A stretch of DNA of 60,624 bases from Acd1 sp049973945 (GTDB lineage: Archaea; Thermoproteota; Thermoprotei_A; Sulfolobales; Sulfolobaceae): positions 1-60,624 of the forward strand of contig JBMFJH010000008.1 in NCBI GenBank assembly GCA_049973945.1. The letters run 5' to 3'. Made by a program: the position numbers and the translations under genes. The notes beneath the pieces were generated by a model, which saw nothing but the letters and a program-made list of their open reading frames with translations, was not told where the DNA came from and searched no databases. Of the stretch, positions 1-8,528 are shown in pieces. How positions within the stretch are numbered: the stretch's first letter is position 1; each line of letters begins with the position of its first letter.

Positions 1-1197
1 AGCCTTGGTCTTGTCGTCGAGCATCAGCGAGTCGCACTTCACGAAAGCCCTCGCGTTCTTGGCTCCCTTGTTCACCCTTATCAGACCCCTGTAGACGTTA
101 ACTCCGCCGTTGAAGCCTATGTTCTTGTTCACGACCTTGCTCCTCGTGCTAGGGGCGGCGTGGATCATCTTGGAGCCGCTGTCCTTCCACTCGTTCTCGC
201 CCGAAGCGAGGGTGACGACCAAGCTCGTCGAGGAGGCCCCTTCTCCCCTCAGTATGGTCGAGGGGTAAACGAAGCTGTACTTCGAGCCCAGAGAGCCCTC
301 CACCCACTCCACAGTGGCCCTTTCGTCCGCCCACGCCCTCTTGTTGTTGAAGTTGATGACGTTCTTGCTCCAGTTCTGTACGGTCGTGAACTTTATGTAA
401 GCCCCCTTCTTGGCGTAGAGCTCTACTGCTCCGTCGTGGAAGGAGAACTTCTTGAACTGGGGAGCGCTACAGCCCTCTATGAAGTGGATGTACGAGCCCT
501 CATCAGCTATGAGCAGCGTGTGCTCGAACTGGCCCTCCATTTCGCTACCTATTACGAAGAACCCTTCCACGGGGTAGTTAACCTTAACGCCCTTGGGCAC
601 GTAAACGAAGACCCCTCCGCTCCACAAGGCCGTGTGGAGGGCGGCGAACTTGTGGTCGGACGGAGGGAAGATCTTGGCGAAGTACTCCTTGAGCACGTCC
701 CCGTACTTGTGGAGGGCCTCCTCTGGCGGCATCATTATTACTCCTTTCTTCTGCAACTCGGCCTTCACGTTAGCGTAAATGGGTTCCGACTCGAAGACCG
801 CGACCAGACCACCGAGGTACTTGCGCTCGCTCTCCGGGATGCCCAACGCGTCGTAGTACTTCTTTATCTCCTCGGGGACTTCGTCCCAGCTACTGACCCT
901 CTCGACGTCGGGCTTCACGTATATTTCTAACTTAGAGATGTCCAACTCCGAGAGCACTTCGGGTAGCCAGTTGGGAGTAGGGAGCTTCTCGAAGAGCTCT
1001 AAAGCCTTTAACCTCAACCTAGTCATCCACTCGGGCTCCTTCTTGATCTTAGAGATCTCCTGAACTACGTCCTTCGTGAGCCCAGACTCGACGACCCTCC
1101 TCCTGAACTCGACCTGGTCTATTACCTTATTCTTAACGTCGATGGCCGCGTTAATTATCTCGTTCAGGTCTACGCTGTACTTGGCCTCCTTGCTCAT
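1..1197 (-). CDS. sufB: Fe-S cluster assembly scaffold protein SufB (partial, C-terminus beyond left edge)
   Basis: SufB is the scaffold subunit of the cytosolic SufBC(D) complex, on which Fe-S clusters are built before transfer to apoproteins. The reading frame opens at an ATG at 1197, preceded by a strong Shine-Dalgarno (GGAGGTG), and stays open for 399 codons to the window edge; family members are about 470 residues, so roughly the last 70 are missing. Family-typical stretches are visible: YVPKGVKVNYPVEGFF in the middle and CDSLMLDDKTKA at the visible end. It lies 53 bases downstream of sufC on the same strand, so the two are presumably co-transcribed; sufD, if present, would be further left. 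The frame has no stop inside the window, so it is easily missed by ORF listing. Very confident. Confidence 0.95.
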   Translation of the reverse strand, partial: MSKEAKYSVDLNEIINAAIDVKNKVIDQVEFRRRVVESGLTKDVVQEISKIKKEPEWMTRLRLKALELFEKLPTPNWLPEVLSELDISKLEIYVKPDVERVSSWDEVPEEIKKYYDALGIPESERKYLGGLVAVFESEPIYANVKAELQKKGVIMMPPEEALHKYGDVLKEYFAKIFPPSDHKFAALHTALWSGGVFVYVPKGVKVNYPVEGFFVIGSEMEGQFEHTLLIADEGSYIHFIEGCSAPQFKKFSFHDGAVELYAKKGAYIKFTTVQNWSKNVINFNNKRAWADERATVEWVEGSLGSKYSFVYPSTILRGEGASSTSLVVTLASGENEWKDSGSKMIHAAPSTRSKVVNKNIGFNGGVNVYRGLIRVNKGAKNARAFVKCDSLMLDDKTKA

Positions 1198-1250
1198 ACC
1201 TTACACCTCCTAACTCTTCTTTAACGGAGTTAAAGTATTAAAGGGGGCGA

Positions 1251-1994
1251 TTATGCGACACCCCTTAAGAGGGATTCGTAGCCTTCCCTGTCTATCTTCG
1301 CGGAGAGCTCTTCGCCGCCGCTGGCGATTATCTTCCCCTTGTACATCACGTGAACCCTGTCTGGCTTGACGTGCTCCAGGATTCTTCTGTAGTGGGTAAT
1401 TATCAGGAACCCGGTCTTCGACTCCTTGAGGAGCTTCGATATGCTATCAGCGATAACCTTCAGTCCGTCCACGTCTACGCCCGAGTCCGGCTCGTCGAGC
1501 AGTGCGATCTTCGGCTTAAGCAGAAGCATTTGAGCGATTTCCGTCCTCTTCTTCTCTCCTCCGCTGAACCCCTCGAAGGCGTTCCTGTTGAGCAGGGCTT
1601 CGCTGAGCCCTACTTGCTTCGCGACGTTCCTTATAGTCGAAATCGTGTCCTCGGGCCTCATCGTGCCGTATACTTTGTTCACTTCTAAGGTGAGCAACGT
1701 GGACAACCTGACTCCCGAAAGCTCGATGGGGTTCTGGAAGGCCAGGAAAAGGCCCTTCTTAGCCCTCTCGTGGGGCTCGAGCCCGGTTATGTCCTCCCCG
1801 TCCAGGATTATCCTCCCTTTAGTGACCCTGTACCTGGGGTGGCCCATGATGGCCAAGGATAAGGTCGTCTTCCCGCTACCATTGGGTCCCATAAGGACGT
1901 GGACTTCCCCACTCCTGACGGCCAAATTTACTCCCTTCAATACCTCTTTACCTTCAACCTCTACGTGTAAGTCCTCTATTTTCAGTTCGGACAA
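1251..1994 (-). CDS. sufC: Fe-S cluster assembly ATPase SufC
   Basis: ABC-type ATPase that powers the SufBCD scaffold complex in the cytosol. All ABC motifs are present: Walker A GPNGSGKT (about residue 37), Q-loop in LAFQNPIE, signature FSGGEKKR, and Walker B with catalytic Glu in LLDEPDSGVD. Length (247 aa) is normal. I place the start at a TTG at 1994, giving MSELKIEDLHV, because GAGGTG lies six bases upstream; a GTG at 2003 in the same frame would add three residues but has no ribosome binding site. The gene follows the PhoU-like gene directly and precedes sufB, so it probably belongs to a long minus-strand operon starting at gcvT or at an internal promoter. Confidence 0.94.
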   Translation of the reverse strand: MSELKIEDLHVEVEGKEVLKGVNLAVRSGEVHVLMGPNGSGKTTLSLAIMGHPRYRVTKGRIILDGEDITGLEPHERAKKGLFLAFQNPIELSGVRLSTLLTLEVNKVYGTMRPEDTISTIRNVAKQVGLSEALLNRNAFEGFSGGEKKRTEIAQMLLLKPKIALLDEPDSGVDVDGLKVIADSISKLLKESKTGFLIITHYRRILEHVKPDRVHVMYKGKIIASGGEELSAKIDREGYESLLRGVA

Positions 1995-2004
1995 ACCTGC
2001 CACC

Positions 2005-3009
2005 TCACACGTTCAAGTGATTCGAATCGTTTTCTAAGTTAAAAATAAGTTTTTCTAAAAGTAATATATTTATTGAATTCGATAGACTTTCATAAAACAG
2101 TTCATTTATTTTCTTTAAATCAACCGAAACTTCTTGTGGGATCGTTGTGAGATATGATTCAATCTCCGACAAGGCAGAAAGTCCGACGTTTATTTTCTTC
2201 ACGCTACTCAAGAGCACGCCCATTATCACCACGTCCTGGATGTCGTTGTACTTGTTTATTATGGTCGAGAGAACGGCCTTTTGCTTGTCGTCTAAATTGG
2301 TCTTCGTGATGGAATTTTTCAAGGACTCTAACTCGTAAAAGATCTCCCTTATTTGAGTCAAAATAAGGAGGGTCAGGTAGTTCTTAATCGTAGTCCTGAC
2401 GCTCAGATCGCCCTTAAGGATCTTCCTCAGCAAGAGATGGTAAACCCTTTCAATCTCGTACGGTGAGACGTGCTCCGTAACCTCCTTCGAGTTGAGGATT
2501 GCCTGGATCTCGTCGATCTTGCGGGACACTATTCCCATGAGCCTCTTCAGGAGGCTCTCGTTGGAGAGCTTCTCGTCGTCCACCACGTATTCGAGCCTGA
2601 TAACGCCCCCGTTGCCCTCGGTCACCTCGAGACCGAAGTACTTCTCAGCCTCGTTCATCACGGTTGCTCTTAACCTGTCGAGCGATTCCTTCTTGTCGGT
2701 CTCGAGGATCACCTCGTCGAAGCCCAGATCGTAAAGGCTCCTGATCACGTGGACTACGTCCAACTTCAGGGAGTCCAAGTTGACTACTATGAGCTTCCTC
2801 TCCCCTCCCTGTCTCGACTTCTCGCTAACGAGCCTAAGGCTACCGTCGTTCATCATCTCGATGAATATCTTGTCCCCGGGCTTGATCCCCCAGCTGGTCA
2901 CCCACTTCTTGGGCAATGTGATGAATAGGGAAGTCGAGCCAAGTTTCTGAACCTTCCTAACTTCGAAGCCTCTTTCTTCCTTTCTGCCTTTCTCGTTAGT
3001 TACGCTCAA
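2005..3009 (-). CDS. AbrB/SpoVT-fold plus PhoU-like domain protein (putative phosphate uptake regulator)
   Basis: The N-terminus contains a swapped-hairpin AbrB-type segment (RKVQKLGSTSLFITLPKKW, then GIKPGDKIFIE), followed by about 260 residues of predominantly helical sequence resembling the PhoU-like domain found with AbrB in archaeal proteins annotated as phosphate uptake regulators. Role is inferred from the family only; DNA binding by the AbrB part is likely. An ATG at 3078 overlaps the hsp20 stop (TGATG), but the 23 codons after it are AT-rich, unlike the rest of the gene, and contain a TATA-like TTATTAAA, so I prefer the TTG at 3009 served by an internal promoter. The longer 357-residue form is the alternative. 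Confidence 0.75.
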   Translation of the reverse strand: MSVTNEKGRKEERGFEVRKVQKLGSTSLFITLPKKWVTSWGIKPGDKIFIEMMNDGSLRLVSEKSRQGGERKLIVVNLDSLKLDVVHVIRSLYDLGFDEVILETDKKESLDRLRATVMNEAEKYFGLEVTEGNGGVIRLEYVVDDEKLSNESLLKRLMGIVSRKIDEIQAILNSKEVTEHVSPYEIERVYHLLLRKILKGDLSVRTTIKNYLTLLILTQIREIFYELESLKNSITKTNLDDKQKAVLSTIINKYNDIQDVVIMGVLLSSVKKINVGLSALSEIESYLTTIPQEVSVDLKKINELFYESLSNSINILLLEKLIFNLENDSNHLNV

Positions 3010-3077
3010 GGTAGGTTCTGATATGGTGTTATGTAAACGCGGTTTAATAACTCTTTCTAATAGTAGAAAATTGAACA

Positions 3078-3446
3078 TCAGGTTGAAATTTTATTGATTT
3101 TTATCCTTACAAAGTTCTTTACTCTCTCCACGTTTGCGGTCTTAGCGTCAGCGTCTTCGGGTAGGGTCAACTTGACGAAGTAGTTCCTGTTGTGCCTGCC
3201 CTCAGCGGACAGGATAAGGACGTTATTTACGACGGAGACCTTCAACGTCTTGGGATCGCTGAAAGGCAGGTCGATCACGACCTCATAATACCCACCGTGA
3301 TCGATTATAGAATAAAGGGGTCTCTCGTAATTCGCAAGGGCGTTCCTGAACTCCTGCTCGATCTCTCTTTCCATCTGCCTCATTTCTTCCTCCATTCTTC
3401 TCATCATCGACCTGATCATCTCGTCGAGGTCCCTGAAGACCGGCAT
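3078..3446 (-). CDS. hsp20: Hsp20/alpha-crystallin family small heat shock protein
   Basis: 122-residue ATP-independent holdase chaperone of the small heat shock family. An N-terminal charged helix rich in Met, Arg and Glu (residues 10-35) precedes a compact alpha-crystallin domain with the expected pattern: GGYYEVVIDLPF, then VSVVNNVLILSAEGR and a final LTLPEDADAKTANVERVKNFVRI in separate strands. The usual C-terminal I-x-I/V tail is reduced to IKINKIST, so oligomer contacts may differ. It begins six bases after the PAC2-family gene and overlaps the next start, indicating an operon with proteostasis flavour (chaperone next to a PAC2-fold protein). Confidence 0.88.
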   Translation of the reverse strand: MPVFRDLDEMIRSMMRRMEEEMRQMEREIEQEFRNALANYERPLYSIIDHGGYYEVVIDLPFSDPKTLKVSVVNNVLILSAEGRHNRNYFVKLTLPEDADAKTANVERVKNFVRIKINKIST

Positions 3447-3452
3447 GGCTCA

Positions 3453-4196
3453 TCACGTGTAGGTCAACGGGCCCCTTCCTGGCATGTAGTTCCTGAGTTC
3501 TTGCTTCGTTTGCTCCATTAGTCCCTTGATCTTCGTCCTTATGTCCTCGGCCTCCTTCAGGAGCTCGCTGACGTCCACTTTGAAGCCTATGTACTTCGAT
3601 AGGAACTGGAGTATGGTGGCCGAGGCCTCGGGATCCGGTATGTCGAGGAAGGAGTCGACGACGAAGACGATGTTCCTGACGCCCTTAGACTTGCTTATCA
3701 GTAGAAGGGGGGCGTAAGGCCCTACCATGTAGCCGTCTCCGAAGGGCTTCAGTTCGTCGAAAGCCGACATTTCCTTAGCTGACTCCTCGTCGCTGGCTAT
3801 GTAGTAGATGTTCAGCTTGTCCAAGTCGAGCCTGTTTGGCACTGGAACACCGGTGATCGAGATAATTGTGTCGACGCCGAGCTTTTGTGCGTAGTCGACT
3901 ATCTTAGAGGACACTCTCCCGACCAGGTTTGACTGGAGGGCTACCCAGGAGTGAAATACCACTACGTTGTCCTTATGATAGAACTGGAACGGAGAAACTG
4001 CTACGCTACTAGAGATGTACGCTATTGGGAATCCTCCCTTCATGTTTAAGCTTGCGAAGGGCTTCATTCCAAGGTTTTTAATTAGGAATTCTGTAGTGAT
4101 GACACCGACTAAACCAGCGTCGGGAAATCCCACTATCATATAAGACGGCCTGCCTAAAGTCGGTAAGGAGGCCTCCTCTATGTCTAACTCGCTCAT
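3453..4196 (-). CDS. PAC2 family protein (proteasome assembly chaperone-like)
   Basis: 247 residues with the PAC2-fold start SYMIVGFPDAGLVGVITTEFLI, followed by GGFPIAYI and a TIISITGVPVPNR segment typical of archaeal PAC2/PbaB-like proteins. Eukaryotic PAC2 and archaeal PbaB assist proteasome core assembly; for this crenarchaeal member the role is inferred by family. The C-terminal 35 residues form a charged helix (SELLKEAEDIRTKIKGLMEQ). The ATG at 4196 overlaps the gcvH stop as ATGA, so translation is probably coupled to the glycine cleavage genes, an odd partner that may reflect only operon packing. Confidence 0.82.
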   Translation of the reverse strand: MSELDIEEASLPTLGRPSYMIVGFPDAGLVGVITTEFLIKNLGMKPFASLNMKGGFPIAYISSSVAVSPFQFYHKDNVVVFHSWVALQSNLVGRVSSKIVDYAQKLGVDTIISITGVPVPNRLDLDKLNIYYIASDEESAKEMSAFDELKPFGDGYMVGPYAPLLLISKSKGVRNIVFVVDSFLDIPDPEASATILQFLSKYIGFKVDVSELLKEAEDIRTKIKGLMEQTKQELRNYMPGRGPLTYT

Positions 4197-4609
4197 AGTC
4201 CCTCCCTCTGCTTTATCGACTCGACGTATTTATCCGCTGTGAGGAGTTTTTCGACCTCATTTCTGTCCTTCACCTCTAGAACGAATATCCACCCTTTCCC
4301 GTAAGGGTCTTGATTGAGCAACTCTGGGCTCGTCAGAAGCTCCTCATTCACCTTGACGATCCTTCCCGACAGGGGCGCGTAGATGTCGGAAGCGGCCTTA
4401 ACAGACTCTATGCTCGCTACGGCTTCACCGAAATCGGCTTCCCTACCTACTTCGGGTAACTGAACTCCGACAATGTCCCTCAACTTCTTCTGCGCGTAAT
4501 CCGTGATCCCGACCCAAGCTAGGTTGCCGTCCAGCTTCACCCACTCGTCCGTCTCAGTGTAAAGCCTGTCGTCCAGAACGACGTACTTGCCGACCCTTAT
4601 CTCGCCCAT
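4193..4609 (-). CDS. gcvH: Glycine cleavage system H protein
   Basis: Lipoyl carrier of the glycine cleavage system, shuttling the aminomethyl group between the P and T proteins. The 138-residue product has the lipoylation motif ASIESVKAASDIYAPLSG with the modified Lys at ESVKA (about residue 66), and the usual LLNQDPYGKGWIF further on. The start is set at ATG 4609 (MGEIRVGKYVV), 11 bases after the gcvT stop with GAGGTGG upstream; a longer frame to 4663 runs back into gcvT and is not credible. Gene order gcvT-gcvH, divergent from gcvPA-gcvPB, brings the P, H and T components together. Confidence 0.95.
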   Translation of the reverse strand: MGEIRVGKYVVLDDRLYTETDEWVKLDGNLAWVGITDYAQKKLRDIVGVQLPEVGREADFGEAVASIESVKAASDIYAPLSGRIVKVNEELLTSPELLNQDPYGKGWIFVLEVKDRNEVEKLLTADKYVESIKQREGL

Positions 4610-4619
4610 TGCGTCCACC

Positions 4620-5663
4620 TCACAATAACGGGAAGTCCGAGAGTTTAACTGTAATAGTTCCACTTCTCGTCTCCGCTTCGAAGTTCAACCCTAAGTAGAA
4701 GTGGTCTGACCTCACGTAGCCCATCCCTATCACCCTGTTCAAATAAGGAGAGAACGTGGAGCTGGTCACGTTGCCGGCCTTAACACCACCAACAAGAAGC
4801 GCGTGACCGTGTCGGGGCAACCTGTTCTCGCCCTTCTTAGCCTTGAACCCCACCCTCAGCCTCGAAACGCCTGACCTGATCTGCTCCTTTATAGCTTCGT
4901 GCCCCACGTACTCCCTGTCGAGGTCGAATATCCAGTACCTGGCCTCCACGGGCGTGGTATTCTCGTCTATGTCCTCGCCGTAAAGCACGAAGCCCACCTC
5001 TTGCCTTATGCTATCCCTCGTAATTAGCCCTGCCGGCTTGACCCCTAGTTCCACTAGCTTCTTGACGAGTTTCTCGGCCTCGGTGGGTTCAGCCCAAACC
5101 TCAACTCCGTCCTCACCTGTCCAACCGGATCTGCTCAACAAGTAGACTTTGACCCCTAGGAACTCGACGTTAGTGACGAACTTCAGCGGTTCCAAGTCGG
5201 GCTTGGTGACGAACTTCCACACTTCCCTCCCCTGAATGGCCAGCATGGCGTACTTGAACGTCAAGTCCTCCACTTCGAGAGAGGAGTTCTTATGAACCCA
5301 CGAGACGACCTTTTCCCTGTTAACAGCGTTCGTCACGATCAGGAACTCCCTCTCGCCCAACCTGTAGCCCATGAAGTCGTCCACGAACCCTCCCCTGTCG
5401 TTCAGGAAGGCCTGCGGCCCGGTCATCTCGCCCTCCCTGAACTTCGATATCCCCCTGGTAGTCAGTCCGTCGAACTCCTTGGGGTCTCCTGTGATCTTTA
5501 ACCTCCCCATGTGGGACAAGTCGAAGAAAGCGGCGGAAGTCCTAACGGCCATGTGCTCCTGCTTGTAATTCCCGTAGCTCATCGGCATTTCCCAACCGGC
5601 GAACTCGCCGAAGTTAGCCCCTAATTGCTCCTCGACCAGCTTAAGGGGGGTTTCGTAGTGCAT
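4620..5663 (-). CDS. gcvT: Glycine cleavage system T protein (aminomethyltransferase)
   Basis: Transfers the methylene group from aminomethyl-H protein to tetrahydrofolate or its archaeal equivalent, releasing ammonia. Recognised by GEFAGWEMPMSYGN near the start, AFFDLSHMGRLKI, and SGWTGEDGVEVW in the middle, with the second domain ending in GYV and the EAETRSGTITV region. I choose the ATG at 5663 (MHYETPLKLVEE, 347 aa) because it aligns with the usual GcvT N-terminus and sits 27 bases from a TATA-like ATATTTAG on this strand, i.e. a leaderless start. A GTG at 5687 would add eight residues but lies inside that promoter. Confidence 0.94.
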   Translation of the reverse strand: MHYETPLKLVEEQLGANFGEFAGWEMPMSYGNYKQEHMAVRTSAAFFDLSHMGRLKITGDPKEFDGLTTRGISKFREGEMTGPQAFLNDRGGFVDDFMGYRLGEREFLIVTNAVNREKVVSWVHKNSSLEVEDLTFKYAMLAIQGREVWKFVTKPDLEPLKFVTNVEFLGVKVYLLSRSGWTGEDGVEVWAEPTEAEKLVKKLVELGVKPAGLITRDSIRQEVGFVLYGEDIDENTTPVEARYWIFDLDREYVGHEAIKEQIRSGVSRLRVGFKAKKGENRLPRHGHALLVGGVKAGNVTSSTFSPYLNRVIGMGYVRSDHFYLGLNFEAETRSGTITVKLSDFPLL

Positions 5664-5694
5664 TAATACTGACTTCGCTACGTCCACTAAATAT
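5662..5694. promoter_or_regulatory. Overlapping divergent promoters of gcvT and gcvPA
   Basis: Only 29 bases lie between the gcvT ATG (5663, minus) and the gcvPA ATG (5693, plus). For the minus strand, ATATTTAG (5694-5687) is centred about 27 bases upstream of the gcvT ATG. For the plus strand, ATTAATAC (5662-5669) is centred about 27 bases upstream of the gcvPA ATG. Each TATA element therefore overlaps the start codon of the opposite gene, consistent with two leaderless transcripts. Placement is by eye from archaeal TATA spacing rules; transcription start sites were not measured. Confidence 0.6.
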
Positions 5695-7021
5695 GAGCTA
5701 CAGGTCTTGGCTACCGAACCTGAGCTACACTGACGAAATGCTGAGGGTCATCAGAGTTCCCTCGATAGACGAGCTCTTCAAGGACGTACCGGAGGAGTTG
5801 AGGCTGAAGAGGCCTTTGGATGTAGGGTTCGGAAGGGCCCTAACTGAACCCGAGATCTTAAGAGTAATACAGTCGCTTAAGGAAAGGAACGCGAAGCTGA
5901 AGTACCCTCCGTTCTTAGGAGCTGGGGCGTACCCTCATTACGTGCCTGAGGCCGTGAAATTCCTCGTCTTTAGGTCAGAGTTTTATACTGCATACACCCC
6001 TTACCAGCCGGAGATCTCGCAGGGGCTCCTCCAGGCTATGTACGAGTACCAGAGCGTGATGGCCGAGCTCTTTGACATGGAGGTAGTCAACGCGAGCATG
6101 TACGACTGGGGGACTTCCCTGGCAGAGGCCATGCTGATGGCGGTCAGGATCACCGGGAAAAGGAAGGTAGTGATCCCAGAGGCCATGAACCCCTATCATA
6201 AAGAAGTAGTCAAGACGTGGCTCTGGGGCAGAGGGGTCGAGATTGTAGAAGCCCCGTACAACAGGGACAAGGGAACCACGGACTTCAGCGAGGTCAACGC
6301 TTCGGAGATCGCTGCAGTTTACGTTCAGCAACCCAACTTCTTCGGCGTTCTGGAAGACGACCCTAAGCAAGCGGTGGACCTCGCCAAGACGAAGAACGCT
6401 ATATCCATTATGGGGATGTCGCCCTTGGCGGCCACGATCTTTAAGACCCCGGGTGAGTACGGCTTCGACATCGCGGTCTCGGACGGCCAGGAATTAGGCA
6501 TACCCCTTAACTTCGGCGGGCCTTACGCTGGCGTCCTCGCAACCAGGTGGGACGGCAGGCTAGCGAGGCAAATGCCCGGAAGGATAGTTGGCGAGACCGT
6601 CGATTCGGAAGGGAAGAGAGCCTTCACGCTCATATTACAAACGAGGGAGCAGTTCACTAGAAGGGAGAAAGCCACGTCCAATATAACGACGAACGAGACG
6701 TTAATGACGATAGCGGTCGCCGCCTATGTGTCGCTCTTGGGATTCAGGGGATTGAGGGAGCTGGCCAGGGAGGTGTTCAACAGGAGCCACTACGCCATGG
6801 AGAGGTTCGTAAGCGTCGGCGCGAAGAGAGTATTCGATTCGGAGTTCTTCGAGGAGTTCGCGATCAAGCTCCCCAGGGATTACGACTCGGTTCACAGGGA
6901 TCTCTTGAAGAGGGGCATCCACGGAGGGTTGAAGCTGAGTAATGACGAGGCCTTGTTCTGCGTAACTGAGGTTCACCCGAAGGAAGCCATTGATGAGGTC
7001 GCCGAGGTGATAAGAGGATGA
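5693..7021 (+). CDS. gcvPA: Glycine dehydrogenase (decarboxylating) subunit 1
   Basis: N-terminal half of the split P protein, which decarboxylates glycine with pyridoxal phosphate and loads the H protein. The 442-residue product starts MSYRSWLPNLSYTDEMLRVI, the usual beginning of archaeal GcvPA, and contains FLGAGAYPHYVPEAV, ASMYDWGTSLAEAML and NFGGPYAGVLATR. This subunit lacks the PLP lysine, which is in subunit 2. Its stop overlaps the gcvPB ATG (ATGA at 7018), so the two subunits are translationally coupled for 1:1 assembly. The start is fixed by homologous N-terminus and TATA spacing. Confidence 0.96.
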   Translation: MSYRSWLPNLSYTDEMLRVIRVPSIDELFKDVPEELRLKRPLDVGFGRALTEPEILRVIQSLKERNAKLKYPPFLGAGAYPHYVPEAVKFLVFRSEFYTAYTPYQPEISQGLLQAMYEYQSVMAELFDMEVVNASMYDWGTSLAEAMLMAVRITGKRKVVIPEAMNPYHKEVVKTWLWGRGVEIVEAPYNRDKGTTDFSEVNASEIAAVYVQQPNFFGVLEDDPKQAVDLAKTKNAISIMGMSPLAATIFKTPGEYGFDIAVSDGQELGIPLNFGGPYAGVLATRWDGRLARQMPGRIVGETVDSEGKRAFTLILQTREQFTRREKATSNITTNETLMTIAVAAYVSLLGFRGLRELAREVFNRSHYAMERFVSVGAKRVFDSEFFEEFAIKLPRDYDSVHRDLLKRGIHGGLKLSNDEALFCVTEVHPKEAIDEVAEVIRG

Positions 7022-8523
7022 ACAACGCGTGGCGTCAGGCCAGATGGGAGGAGAAACTGATCCTAGAGACCGGGTCTTACGATAGGATGGGCTACTCCTT
7101 CGAGAAAATAGGGGTAGAGTACGGTCTGCCCTCTCATTTGCTGAGGAGCGCAGAGGCCGAGATCCCGGGACACACGGAGCAAGAGGTGGTTAGACATTAC
7201 GTGAGGCTGTCTCAGATGAGTTTCGGCGTCGATACGGGCATGGTGCCCCTGGGCTCGTGCACTATGAAATACAATCCCAAAGTAGAGCTGAGGGCTACGG
7301 AGCTTACTGCCGAATACCATCCCCTTCAGGACGAGAGCACGGTTCAAGGCATAATGGAAATGATTTACTTAATGCAAAGGTGGCTGGCCGAGATAACCGG
7401 GACTGACGAGTGTAGTTTACAGCCCCCAGCCGGTGCGGCCGGAGAACTCACGGGCCTCCTCATGATGAAGAAGTACTTCGATGACAAAGGTGAGCTTAGA
7501 GACGAAGTCCTGGTCGCCGACACTGCCCACGGGACTAACCCGGCAACGGCCGGAATGCTAGGGAAAAAGGTGATATACATAAGGTCTAATTCTGAAGGCC
7601 TCCTAGACCTCGAACTGCTGAAGAAGACCGTTTCTAACAGGACTATGGGATTGATGCTTACAAACCCAAATACCTTGGGTCTCTTCGAGGAGGAAATCGT
7701 TGAGATCGCGAAGACTGTACATTCGGTAGGCGGGCTCCTTTACTACGACGGGGCTAACCTCAACGGCATCCTGGGCGTAGCCAGGCCAGGGGACATGGGC
7801 TTCGACCTGGTGCACCTGAACCTCCACAAGACGTTCGGCGTGCCGCACGGGGGCGGAGGCCCAGGGGCTGGGGCCATCTGCGCGAGGGGAGAACTCGTTG
7901 ATTACCTGCCCTACCCTGTAGTGAGGAAGGAGGGCAATTCCTACGTGTGGTATAAACCTAAGAGGAGCGTTGGGAAAGTAGCGACATTCTGGGGCAACAT
8001 AGGCAATGTGGCGATCGCGTTCGCTTACGTCCTCGGTTTAGGGCCCGAAGGGCTGAGGAAAGTAGCGGAGCAGAGTGTCTTGGCAACTAACTACCTGATT
8101 GCGCTCCTGAAAGGCGTTAGGGGGCTCTCGCTCATTGCGCCTAACAGGCCGAGGAAACACGAGGTCGTTTTCAGCGCGTCGCAACTGGCGAAAGAGACTG
8201 GGGTCACGGCGAACGACATAGCTAAGGCCCTCTTGGACAGGGGGTTCTACGCCCCGACGATTTACTTCCCGCCGATAGTTGAGGAGGCTCTCATGATCGA
8301 GCCTACAGAGACCGAACCGAAGGAGGTATTAGACGCTTTCGCGACCTCCCTTAAAGAGATCGTGGAACTCTCTTACAAAAACCCCAAGTCGGTTCAGGAA
8401 ACGCCAAGGAATACGAGCGTGGCGAGGATTAACAACGTTGTGGCGAACCACCCGAACACAATAACCCCGAGCTTGAGGGTGAAGAGGCTTAGGGAGAAGG
8501 GGGCTCTCGGCCCCCTAAAGTAA
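7018..8523 (+). CDS. gcvPB: Glycine dehydrogenase (decarboxylating) subunit 2
   Basis: PLP-binding half of the split glycine decarboxylase. The cofactor lysine is in LNLHKTFGVPHGGGGPG (about residue 277), and the family segments VPLGSCTMKYNPK, ADTAHGTNPATAGM and YYDGANLNGI are intact. At 501 residues the length is normal. It ends just before a convergent signal peptidase gene (8529). With gcvT and gcvH on the other side of the promoter, the window holds the P, H and T proteins; the fourth component, dihydrolipoamide dehydrogenase, is not here. Confidence 0.96.
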   Translation: MNNAWRQARWEEKLILETGSYDRMGYSFEKIGVEYGLPSHLLRSAEAEIPGHTEQEVVRHYVRLSQMSFGVDTGMVPLGSCTMKYNPKVELRATELTAEYHPLQDESTVQGIMEMIYLMQRWLAEITGTDECSLQPPAGAAGELTGLLMMKKYFDDKGELRDEVLVADTAHGTNPATAGMLGKKVIYIRSNSEGLLDLELLKKTVSNRTMGLMLTNPNTLGLFEEEIVEIAKTVHSVGGLLYYDGANLNGILGVARPGDMGFDLVHLNLHKTFGVPHGGGGPGAGAICARGELVDYLPYPVVRKEGNSYVWYKPKRSVGKVATFWGNIGNVAIAFAYVLGLGPEGLRKVAEQSVLATNYLIALLKGVRGLSLIAPNRPRKHEVVFSASQLAKETGVTANDIAKALLDRGFYAPTIYFPPIVEEALMIEPTETEPKEVLDAFATSLKEIVELSYKNPKSVQETPRNTSVARINNVVANHPNTITPSLRVKRLREKGALGPLK

Positions 8524-8528
8524 AGGGG

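Noticed and set aside
160..930. 256-residue plus-strand frame near the left edge
   Set aside because: It is the antisense shadow of the truncated sufB, whose own frame is open to the edge and matches the family.
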